15,226 nucleotides of DNA from Candidatus Hydrogenedentota bacterium (GTDB lineage Bacteria; Hydrogenedentota; Hydrogenedentia; Hydrogenedentales; GCA-2746185): assembly GCA_030123645.1 (NCBI GenBank), contig JASJYE010000015.1, forward strand, positions 1-15,226. The letters run 5' to 3'. Within the stretch, counting starts at the first letter, position 1. The number at the start of each line of letters is the position of its first letter. Position numbers and translations under genes: made by a program. Positions 7,678 through 13,984 of this stretch are shown here, in pieces. The notes under the pieces are model-generated. The model made no database searches. It was not told the DNA's origin and saw nothing but the letters and a program-made list of their open reading frames with translations.

Positions 7678-8244
7678 CTACTGTACCTGCTCCCTATGCT
7701 CACGGGCAAGGTCCTCGGCCAGTTCGACCGCGATCGATTCCAATCCCCGTGAAAGCGCTTCGACGATCGCGGGGGCATTCGGCGCGTCGGCTGTGACCAC
7801 CGTTTCGTAGACTTTCCTAAAGCTCCGCGACGTGTCACCGTTCTCGGATTTCAGTGTCACGACCAGATCCAGCTTTAGGTGCGCATCGGCGCCGTCTCGA
7901 GTGTCTACCTGCTCGAATGCGAGGAGGTCGCCCTCGATCCACACGCGCGCCTCTCCGCCTTGAGATTGGCTGAACTCGGTCTTTAGTTTCTCGCTAAGCT
8001 GCTCGCCCAAATCGGCCGCCCAGCGCTGCGTCGCGTAGTATTCGATCTGGGTGGGCGATGTGCGAATCATAATCTCTCGACGCGCAACGGCTTCCCCGGG
8101 GCGTATCCGGACTTCCTCGACGGTAAAAGGCGCATCGATTCGGCCGGACGAGCGCATGTCGAGGGTAAAGTAGTTCGGCTCGGGTACTGAGAGGCATCCG
8201 GCCAAGATCGCCATAAGCGTCGCGATGCAGTACTTTCGATACAT
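7678..8244 (-). CDS. ABC-type transport auxiliary lipoprotein (PqiC-like)
   Basis: 188 residues beginning at the ATG at 8244, which follows GGAG by 8 bp; the frame is open further upstream to 8283 but only the 8244 start gives a proper lipoprotein signal. The signal MYRKYCIATLMAILAGC has a lipobox L-A-G-C with Cys17 as the lipidated residue. The mature part (EPNYFTLDMR..., APFTVEEVRIRPGEAV, YYATQRWAADLGEQLSEKL) matches the ABC_trans_aux pattern, in which a beta strand bearing Y-x-L is followed by a strand and the Y.. .RWA motif. Such lipoproteins work with MCE proteins at the outer membrane, as PqiC does with PqiB. It lies directly after mlaD, with 42 bp between, and likely takes the place of MlaC or MlaA, neither of which is present. 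Confidence 0.85.
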   Translation of the reverse strand: MYRKYCIATLMAILAGCLSVPEPNYFTLDMRSSGRIDAPFTVEEVRIRPGEAVARREIMIRTSPTQIEYYATQRWAADLGEQLSEKLKTEFSQSQGGEARVWIEGDLLAFEQVDTRDGADAHLKLDLVVTLKSENGDTSRSFRKVYETVVTADAPNAPAIVEALSRGLESIAVELAEDLAREHREQVQ

Positions 8245-8286
8245 GGTGCTTTCTCCAATTTCTATCCGCGCACTGCGGCGCACGAT

Positions 8287-9363
8287 CTATTGCCGGCCCA
8301 CCGGTTGCTTCCCTCGAATTAGGGCTTGCGGCTGTTCAGCAAGTGTTCGCGTGACCTCTTTCAGGCTGCGCATGGTCTCACTGAGATCGCGCAACGTGTC
8401 TTCGAGCGTCGCGCCGTTCCTCTCGAGCACTTCCTGTAGCGCTATCGTGAGCGACTCGAGCTCGACCGTCAGGCCGTCGAGGCTCTCGAGCGCATCGCGT
8501 GCCCCTTCTATCGTGCCGTCAATATTCTCCCGGTTGTCGGTCAGGATCGAATCGAGATGCTCTACTGCCTGCTGCGCCGACCGGCCGATATCCTTGGCTG
8601 TCGTAAGCACCTCATTGACATTGTCCCGGTTTTCTTCAAGCACTTCCTCGAGGCCGCCGAGCAAATCCCCACCATGCGTCACCGCGTCGTCTAGATTCAC
8701 CATCAACTCGGAGAAGGTCTTGCGCCCTTCAACGGCCAACGGCCGGCCTTTCTCGTCCACGACCCCGAGGAGCACGCGAAAATCCGCCAAAAGACCTTCC
8801 ATGGCCCTAAACAACTCTGCGATTGTCCGCCCATCGTCCGTAGCGAAGATTCGATTCCCATCTGCATCCGAGACCCCCAGAAGCAAGGTGACGTCATCCA
8901 GCAATTGCGTCACCGTGGAAATAAGCCCGGAGAGGTCGCCGAACAATCCGCCCACCGTCGAAGGGATTTCAGAGCCCGGCTCCAAGAGCGGGGCGTCCTT
9001 CGAGCCGGTGGTAATCTCCAGGTGCTTCTCCGAGGTCAGCGTCGTCTGGCTCACAAACGCTTCGCTATCGGCATTGACCGGCGTGGACGCCGCGACCTGG
9101 ATCGTGACGCGCATACGCGATTGATCGTCCGGATCGGTGCTGATATCCGTAATCCTACCCGCGCTAGCCCCCCCGAAACGCACGTCCGCCGAGCGCCCCA
9201 GCCCGCCGATGTCATGCGAGAAGACGTAATAGGTCTTCGCGTCGCCTTGCGGTCTGTATTTGAGGACCGCGGCGATGAATACGATCAGCACAATCCCGCT
9301 CAGCAGCACAAAGAACCCAGCCTTGATTTCCGTCGTGCTGAATGATCCAAGCCTATCTACCAT
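8287..9363 (-). CDS. mlaD: MlaD/MCE-family lipid transport protein with long helical tail
   Basis: Substrate-binding MCE subunit of the inner-membrane lipid transporter; the single MCE domain is expected to form a hexameric ring in the periplasm. The N-terminal helix (15-35) anchors it. The MCE domain covers about 42-122, including VRFGGASAGRITDI and the LTSEKHLEIT strand. E. coli MlaD is about 183 aa, whereas this protein has 358: residues 136-345 are helical and probably extend the channel. This tail contains an internal duplication (161-192 and 198-229, both beginning LLGV and followed by D..G) and three weaker repeats with ENRDN, DNREN or ERNGA cores near 239, 271 and 310. The ATG at 9363 follows AGAGAG by 8 bp. 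It lies 24 bp after mlaF. Confidence 0.92.
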   Translation of the reverse strand: MVDRLGSFSTTEIKAGFFVLLSGIVLIVFIAAVLKYRPQGDAKTYYVFSHDIGGLGRSADVRFGGASAGRITDISTDPDDQSRMRVTIQVAASTPVNADSEAFVSQTTLTSEKHLEITTGSKDAPLLEPGSEIPSTVGGLFGDLSGLISTVTQLLDDVTLLLGVSDADGNRIFATDDGRTIAELFRAMEGLLADFRVLLGVVDEKGRPLAVEGRKTFSELMVNLDDAVTHGGDLLGGLEEVLEENRDNVNEVLTTAKDIGRSAQQAVEHLDSILTDNRENIDGTIEGARDALESLDGLTVELESLTIALQEVLERNGATLEDTLRDLSETMRSLKEVTRTLAEQPQALIRGKQPVGRQ

Positions 9364-9387
9364 GGCAAAATCTCTCTTGCATTCTTG

Positions 9388-10197
9388 CTAGTCTCGATCT
9401 ACGTCACCCCTCAGCGTTCGTAAATACCGTGCATCATCATCGCCCTCCTCGCTGGGCCGGCGCGCAAAGAACTGCTGCACATAGGCGTTCGAAGAGCGCT
9501 TGACCTCATCGAGCGTGCCGAGCTCGGCCACACCGCCCTGGTCCAGCATGCACACCTGGTCGGCGATGAGCTCGACACTGGGCAACTCGTGCGTCACGAC
9601 GACGCTCGTCAGACTGAAGGTCTGTTTCAGCTTCAAGATCAGCATATCCAGCCCCGCGCCGACGATCGGATCGAGACCCGCCGAAGGCTCGTCGTAGAAG
9701 ATGACCTCCGGATCCATGGCCATCGCCCGGGCGAGACCGGCCCGCTTGCGCATCCCGCCGCTCAGTTCCGCGGGCATATAATCTTCGAAGCCCCCCAGCC
9801 CGACCAATTCGAGCTTGATCTTCACCATGATGTCGATGGTCGAGCGCTCGAGCTTCGTGTGCTCGAGCAGAGGCATGGCCACGTTTTCGGCGACGGTCAT
9901 CGAGCCGAAAAGCGCTGAGCCCTGAAAGCACATGCCCATTTTCTTGCGCATCTCCAAGCGATCGTGGTCGCTCATCTGCGTGAAATCGTTCCCGTCGAAC
10001 ATGATGCAGCCCGAGTAGGGGCGCATCAGACCGACGAGGTTGCGCAGCAGCGTACTTTTGCCCGAGCCGCTTCCGCCCAGGATGACGAAGGTCTCGCCGC
10101 GCCGAACGTTGAAGCTCATGCCGTCGATCACGGTGTGGTCGCCGTATTTCACGACGAGATCGGTCACCTCGATTAAGTTGCCGGCTGCCTGGGCCAT
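9388..10197 (-). CDS. mlaF: ABC transporter ATP-binding subunit MlaF
   Basis: ATPase of the MlaFED lipid transporter, on the cytoplasmic face. It has Walker A GGSGSGKST (41-49), Q-loop Q92, signature LSGGM (145-149), Walker B VIFYDEP (165-171), D-loop SAGLDP, and H-loop H203. The Met after the signature (LSGGMRKRAGLARA) is typical of the MlaF/Mkl/Ttg2A family. At 269 aa it is close to the normal length; the last 20 residues are Asp-rich. The ATG at 10197 follows GGAGG by 10 bp, and this ribosome site lies in the 16-bp gap after mlaE. In E. coli the STAS protein MlaB binds and stabilises this subunit; here the only STAS gene of the operon is 11042-11365. Confidence 0.96.
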   Translation of the reverse strand: MAQAAGNLIEVTDLVVKYGDHTVIDGMSFNVRRGETFVILGGSGSGKSTLLRNLVGLMRPYSGCIMFDGNDFTQMSDHDRLEMRKKMGMCFQGSALFGSMTVAENVAMPLLEHTKLERSTIDIMVKIKLELVGLGGFEDYMPAELSGGMRKRAGLARAMAMDPEVIFYDEPSAGLDPIVGAGLDMLILKLKQTFSLTSVVVTHELPSVELIADQVCMLDQGGVAELGTLDEVKRSSNAYVQQFFARRPSEEGDDDARYLRTLRGDVDRD

Positions 10198-10213
10198 TCA
10201 GACCCTTCCTCCT

Positions 10214-11008
10214 TCACGATTCCGAAAAGAACAAATACGTAAACAACACGTCGAGCACGACGATGAGAAAGATCGAGGTCACGACGGACGAAGTCGTTTT
10301 TTTACCCACGCCTTCAGCGCCCCCCTCGACCTCGAAGCCCCTATAAACGCCGACCACGCAAATCACCATGGCGAAAAAGACGCTCTTGGTGAAGCCGTTC
10401 ACGAAATCTTTCATCGTAATTGCGTCCGCGCTACTCTCGAGATAGACACGGGGATCTTGGCCCAGGTAGGCCGTAGAAATCGCGAATCCGCCTAGGATCA
10501 TGGTGAAGGTCGCGACCATGGTCACCAGCGGCACAGCAAGCGTCGTCCCGATGAACTTGGGCACCACAAGGTACTTCGTGGGATTCAATCCCATGACCTC
10601 GAGCGCGTCGATTTCTTCTGAAACCTTCATCGTGCCGATCTCTGCGGTGAATGCCGATCCGCTGCGCCCGGTAATCAGGATGGCCGTCATCAGCGGGGCG
10701 AGCTCGCGCACGGCCGCGACCGCCACCAAGTTCGGTACGAGGTATGCCACGCCGAAGCGCGATAGCTGATACGCGGACTGCATCGCCAAAATGGCGCCGA
10801 GGAGGAAGGTAATCAGCATAACAATCGGGAGCGAGCTGTATCCGACGCGCACGAATTGCTCCACCGTCGCCCTCACGCGAAGTCCTTTTCCCTGGAGCGG
10901 CGCGACCACGATCCAGAACAAGGTGTCGACGATGAGGGAACAGGCCGCTAGAAAAGCGTGCGTTCCGAGGAGAAACGCACGGCCCGTATAACCCAAAATA
11001 GCTGTCAT
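10214..11008 (-). CDS. mlaE: MlaE-family lipid ABC permease
   Basis: Inner-membrane permease of the MCE lipid transporter. 264 residues with an N-terminal amphipathic/hydrophobic region and about five hydrophobic helices. The family signature is strong: RELAPLMTAILITGRSGSAF then TAEIGTMKVSEEIDALEVMG (about 101-140), the cytoplasmic coupling helix that contacts MlaF. Its length equals that of E. coli MlaE (about 260 aa). The ATG at 11008 follows an AAGGGGGG site by about 12 bp, a slightly long spacing. It sits 33 bp after the STAS gene and 16 bp before mlaF. The gene order STAS-mlaE-mlaF-mlaD differs from the E. coli order mlaFEDCB but keeps all four transporter subunits together. Confidence 0.96.
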   Translation of the reverse strand: MTAILGYTGRAFLLGTHAFLAACSLIVDTLFWIVVAPLQGKGLRVRATVEQFVRVGYSSLPIVMLITFLLGAILAMQSAYQLSRFGVAYLVPNLVAVAAVRELAPLMTAILITGRSGSAFTAEIGTMKVSEEIDALEVMGLNPTKYLVVPKFIGTTLAVPLVTMVATFTMILGGFAISTAYLGQDPRVYLESSADAITMKDFVNGFTKSVFFAMVICVVGVYRGFEVEGGAEGVGKKTTSSVVTSIFLIVVLDVLFTYLFFSES

Positions 11009-11041
11009 TCGATCGCTGGCCCCCCTTAACCAGCCGGGAAA

Positions 11042-11365
11042 CTAGCCCGCCTCCAGGCCGTCCCGGATATCGAAGAATGAATCTAATCGCGCAAGCTCCA
11101 GCACTCTCATGACCGCATTCGATGGGCGAATCAGCACAAAGCTTCGATCGTTCTCGGACGCCGACTTGAGCCCCTCGACCAGGGTCGCGACGCCGGAACT
11201 GTCCATATAAGTGGCCCCGCTCAGATCGACCCCCACGCGGGCCACGCCCTCGACGGCCCCCAGTACGGCTTTGCGAAGCTCAGGAGACGAATTGAGGTCG
11301 ACCTCCCCGCGCACCGCGATTATACGCCGATCGCCCTCGTCGCGTACCTCAATTTCCAGCCCCAT
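11042..11365 (-). CDS. STAS-domain protein: anti-sigma antagonist (RsbV/SpoIIAA-like), possible MlaB subunit
   Basis: 107 residues made of one STAS domain. The start at 11365 is chosen because AGGAG lies 6 bp upstream; the frame is open to 11386 but without a ribosome site. The regulatory loop TYMDSSGVATL (52-62) contains the DSSG motif, with Ser57 at the position phosphorylated by SpoIIAB/RsbW kinases in SpoIIAA/RsbV. The gene lies between the RsbW-like kinase gene (34 bp upstream) and mlaE (33 bp downstream). Known biology gives two possible jobs: RsbV-like antagonist of the kinase, or MlaB-like cytoplasmic subunit that binds MlaF. E. coli MlaB is also a STAS protein. The context suggests it may do both, which is inference. 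Confidence 0.9.
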   Translation of the reverse strand: MGLEIEVRDEGDRRIIAVRGEVDLNSSPELRKAVLGAVEGVARVGVDLSGATYMDSSGVATLVEGLKSASENDRSFVLIRPSNAVMRVLELARLDSFFDIRDGLEAG

Positions 11366-11398
11366 GCAATCTCCTGTCTGTCTCAAGCAATCTGGCCC

Positions 11399-11839
11399 TT
11401 ACTGCTTTACTTCTTTCGGGAGTCTGAGCTTCATCGTCACGCAATTGCCCTGGACTGTCCCAGGACAAAACTCGACGTCGTCGAACACTTCGTGAATCAG
11501 GTGGACACCCAGGCCGCCCGGGCTCAGGTCCGCCGCGTCCACCGGTCCCGGAGCCTCATCGCGCACGAAGGAATCGGGCGGCGCAGGCTCCCCTGAGTCC
11601 TCGAGCTGGATCTCCAGCCATCCTTCGGTGCTGCGGAATGTGAGGCGAAAGGTGTTGTCCGGCTCCCCGCCGCAGGCGTGGCGAATCGCGTTCGTGCAGG
11701 CTTCGTCGACTCCGAGCACCACATCATCGACACGGTCGCTCACGAATCCGGCTTCAATCAGATACGAGCGCACGAGGTCCCGGACGACCCTGAGAAGCCT
11801 CGGATCGGACGCGATCTCGAGCATGAGATCCTGTTTCAT
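11399..11839 (-). CDS. RsbW/SpoIIAB-like serine kinase (anti-sigma-type, GHKL ATPase)
   Basis: 146 residues of the HATPase_c (GHKL) fold used by partner-switching kinases, which bind a sigma factor or other target and phosphorylate their STAS partner. The N-box GVDEACTNAIRHA (43-55) contains Glu46, the expected general base, and Asn50, the Mg-binding residue. The G1 motif is EDSG (80-83) and the G2-like motif is GGLGVHLI (108-115). The length is normal for RsbW. It overlaps the phosphatase gene by 4 bp (ATGA-type, 11836-11839), so the two are translationally coupled and likely made in fixed ratio. No sigma factor gene is in the window, so its output partner is unknown. Confidence 0.92.
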   Translation of the reverse strand: MKQDLMLEIASDPRLLRVVRDLVRSYLIEAGFVSDRVDDVVLGVDEACTNAIRHACGGEPDNTFRLTFRSTEGWLEIQLEDSGEPAPPDSFVRDEAPGPVDAADLSPGGLGVHLIHEVFDDVEFCPGTVQGNCVTMKLRLPKEVKQ

Positions 11840-13518
11840 GCCAGGCGCCTCAGCACGAGTAGCGCGCAGTCATCGTGCGGCACGAGTGGCTCGCAAAAAC
11901 GGTGCACGTCTCTCAGGACCTCGCGCACTACGATCTCAGGCGCCTCCCCGGATAGATCTCGTGCAAGCATTTTCAGCGAATCGATCCCGTATTCCACCGG
12001 TTCTTCGCCGGTCTCGTGGTGGCTGATCGCGCCTCGTGCCTCGATGATGCCGTCCGTGTACATGAATATCGTGTCACCTTTCTCGAGTGTAAAGCCGCCA
12101 TCCTCCCATACCGCATCCGCAACGATGCCGATGGGCGGCCCTGAAGGCCGGCCTGTCTCTTCCACATCGATCCGGGTGGCGTGCAACACCGGGTGGTGCC
12201 CAGCATTGGCGCACACGGCCTCCCCTGTTCTCAGGTCCAGGCTAAGATAACACAAGGTGCAGAACATGCCGCGTTGACTCCGTTCGCACATCGATTCATT
12301 TAACGCGCCCAGCACGGCCGCAGGCGACGATTCCTTCGTCACGTGTACACGGAACTCGGCCAGGATCTGGGCCATCGCCAGCGCAGACGGCACACCCTTG
12401 CCGCTCACGTCCCCCACAAGGACCCCTACCCGGTCCGAATCGAGATTCACGAAGTCGTAGAAATCTCCACCGACGGTCTTAGCGGGCTTCATCTCGGCGT
12501 AGACCTGATACCTGGAGTCTTTGGTGGCCCAGCGGTGCTCGAGGAAGCCGTCCTGGATGATCCCTGCGAGTTCGATGTCTCGCTCGATTCGCTCCTTTTG
12601 AAGAAGTTCCTGATGCATCTTCGCGTTTTCCAGCGCGAGGCCGGCGCTATTGCCGACAGCGGTGCTGAGTAACATGTGGCCGTGCGTGTACGCGTGCCCA
12701 GGCCGGTCGCTGTCGATGTACAAAATCCCCATCACGCCGTACTTGCCCCGCACCGGCGCGCAAATGATGGACCGCAAATCGAGCGAAAGAATGCTGGCCG
12801 CCCCATCCAGCCCGGCCTCCGATCTGGTGTCCTGCACGAGCACGCTCTCGCCATCCTTAAGCACTTTGCGGGCCACGGTCCGGCTGATGTGGATGTCCTC
12901 GCTCCCGGCGTGTTTGAGCTTTCCCTCCTCGATGACGTGCACATGATTGCAGACCGGACACGGCAGCAGATCTTCGCCCTCAGGCCCGGCAAAAAAAATC
13001 GCCCCGCGCTGCGCGTCGATCGCTTTCATCGTCGTTTCTAGAATGCGGTCGACCAAGCTGCAAGGCTCGTAGTTCGACGCGATGTCGTTCATCACCTTAT
13101 AGACCGCCTCGAGCAGCACGTCCGCCTCGCCCCGTTCGCCGCCCTCGCCTGACTTCCCTAAGGTTTCGAGAATCCGCTCGCGGGCTCCCACGGAGTCGTC
13201 CGTTGGGAGTAGCGCCTTTCCCTCGTCCGAATCCACCTCGAAGATCAATACCGTGCTGCCTATTCGGATACGGTCACCCGACTTGAGCTCGCCGCTCAAG
13301 AGTTTCTCGTCATTGATAAACACGCCGTTGGTGCTGTCCAAGTCACGCCAGAAATAGCCGTCGTCACGGCCCGATATCTCCATGTGCTGGCGCGAGGCGG
13401 CGGCGTCGTCCAAGACATAATCGGAATCCCCCGTGCGGCCGATAATGATCGAGCTGCCCTTGGGCACCTTGAGCGCTCTGTCTCGATTCGAGCTATCAAT
13501 CAAAAAGCCCACTGCCAC
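11836..13518 (-). CDS. FHA-GAF-SpoIIE (PP2C) serine phosphatase
   Basis: 560 residues; probably the sensory phosphatase that dephosphorylates the STAS partner. Domains: FHA (about 5-95) with GR (27-28), SRQH (42-45), and STNGVFIN (62-69), the residues that bind phosphothreonine; a linker; a GAF domain (about 135-300); an amphipathic helix (about 300-325); and the SpoIIE/PP2C domain (about 335-560). The PP2C metal-binding acids are visible: GGDFYD (D352), VGDVSGKG (D370), YTDGIIEA (D489), and HDDCALLVL (D549/D550). The GAF domain contains an unusual CPVCNHVH cluster (187-194). No signal or membrane helix is seen, so it is cytoplasmic. The start is GTG at 13518, with AAGGGGG 9 bp upstream. It is the first gene of the operon and overlaps the kinase gene. 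Confidence 0.94.
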   Translation of the reverse strand: MAVGFLIDSSNRDRALKVPKGSSIIIGRTGDSDYVLDDAAASRQHMEISGRDDGYFWRDLDSTNGVFINDEKLLSGELKSGDRIRIGSTVLIFEVDSDEGKALLPTDDSVGARERILETLGKSGEGGERGEADVLLEAVYKVMNDIASNYEPCSLVDRILETTMKAIDAQRGAIFFAGPEGEDLLPCPVCNHVHVIEEGKLKHAGSEDIHISRTVARKVLKDGESVLVQDTRSEAGLDGAASILSLDLRSIICAPVRGKYGVMGILYIDSDRPGHAYTHGHMLLSTAVGNSAGLALENAKMHQELLQKERIERDIELAGIIQDGFLEHRWATKDSRYQVYAEMKPAKTVGGDFYDFVNLDSDRVGVLVGDVSGKGVPSALAMAQILAEFRVHVTKESSPAAVLGALNESMCERSQRGMFCTLCYLSLDLRTGEAVCANAGHHPVLHATRIDVEETGRPSGPPIGIVADAVWEDGGFTLEKGDTIFMYTDGIIEARGAISHHETGEEPVEYGIDSLKMLARDLSGEAPEIVVREVLRDVHRFCEPLVPHDDCALLVLRRLA

Positions 13519-13566
13519 GCGTATCGGCCCCCTTCAGCCGTCTCTCTCCCCCCGCGCTCCACTTAA

Positions 13567-13595
13567 GTTATAACGCCGCCAAGAAGGAAAAACAA
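13567..13595 (-). promoter_or_regulatory. promoter of the phosphatase-Mla operon
   Basis: On the minus strand TTGTTT (-35, 13595-13590) and TATAAC (-10, 13572-13567) are exactly 17 bp apart. Transcription would start near 13560 and leave a leader of about 42 nt to the GTG at 13518. It is the only good sigma70-type promoter in front of the eight-gene operon. Confidence 0.6.
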
Positions 13596-13677
13596 GCGGG
13601 CGAAGTCGGGGATGCAGATACCTTCGGGCAACGAGCCGGTCGTAGCGGTGTGCAGAAGCTATCCCGAAACCCAATTA

Positions 13678-13758
13678 TTGTCATTCTGAGCGCAAACGAA
13701 GCTCTCTAGGCGGAAGTCCCCCCTTTGAAGAGAGCCTTCGCTACGCTCAGGATGACAA
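13678..13758. repeat. long imperfect palindrome of the TGTCATTCTGAGCG type
   Basis: The left arm (13678-13708) reads ttgtcattctgagcgcaa then acgaagctctcta. The right arm (13729-13758) reads agagagccttcgctacgctc then aggatgacaa. They pair over about 30 positions with a few mismatches and one bulge, around a 20-bp centre. I recognise the core (tgtcattctgagc ... gctcaggatgaca) as a dispersed palindrome common in genomes of many unrelated bacteria; this is from memory. Confidence 0.8.
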
Positions 13759-13770
13759 AAAGAGGGATTC

Positions 13771-13788
13771 AACAGAGCGCACTCTGTT
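13771..13788. repeat. small perfect hairpin inside the MITE-like element
   Basis: AACAGAG (13771-13777) pairs perfectly with CTCTGTT (13782-13788) around a CGCA loop. On the plus strand only a few T/A bases follow, so it is not a strong terminator. It lies between the inner palindrome and the right outer repeat. Confidence 0.6.
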
Positions 13789-13869
13789 TAACGACATCAC
13801 GGGACAGTTTCGGGTATTGGGATAGCGTCTAGAAACCGCATCCATAGACGGCCCCCCGCACGCGATCCA

Positions 13870-13898
13870 TTGATTTCCGCCGGGGCGGGCGGTATACT
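13870..13898 (+). promoter_or_regulatory. promoter of aroF
   Basis: TTGATT (13870-13875) and TATACT (13893-13898) are separated by 17 bp, close to sigma70 consensus. The start would be near 13905, giving an 80-nt leader. The leader contains a 5-bp hairpin GTAAG/CTTAC (13944-13960), and GAGG (13971-13974) lies 10 bp before the ATG. A short GGGA/TCCC pairing (13973-13984) could cover part of that ribosome site. Confidence 0.6.
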
Positions 13899-13984
13899 CG
13901 ACAACAGTTCAGAGGCGAGGCGCGGCATAACGGTTAATCGTCTGTAAGTCCTTGGCTTACCGGCCCTAGAGAGGGATTTCTCCC

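Larger units (their letters stand above)
13658..13826. repeat. nested palindromic, MITE-like intergenic element
   Basis: Outer inverted repeat gctatccc (13658-13665) and gggatagc (13819-13826), with a second outer pair cccgaaac (13663-13670) and gtttcggg (13807-13814). Inside it lies a long imperfect palindrome (13678-13758). No transposase frame is inside. The size (169 bp), nested terminal repeats and intergenic location suggest a non-autonomous mobile element or REP-like repeat. Whether it recurs in the genome cannot be seen here. Confidence 0.65.
13519..13984. other. divergent intergenic region between phosphatase operon and aroF
   Basis: These 466 bases hold, in order, the minus-strand operon promoter, the nested repeat element, the plus-strand aroF promoter and the aroF leader. 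No reading frame with a ribosome site is present. Confidence 0.7.

Noticed and set aside
8225..9124. Plus-strand 299-residue frame antisense to mlaD
   Set aside because: It is Ser/Arg/Thr-rich, as expected for the reverse frame of a GC-biased gene, and lies fully over strongly supported mlaD and the lipoprotein gene.
13678..13758. CRISPR repeat or bidirectional terminator
   Set aside because: There is one palindromic unit with no spacers; T-tracts are lacking on both sides, and both flanking genes point away from it.
13905..13984. T-box or tryptophan-type attenuator in the aroF leader
   Set aside because: The leader is only about 80 nt, has no T-box motif, no Trp/Phe/Tyr-rich leader peptide and no terminator hairpin with a T-run.
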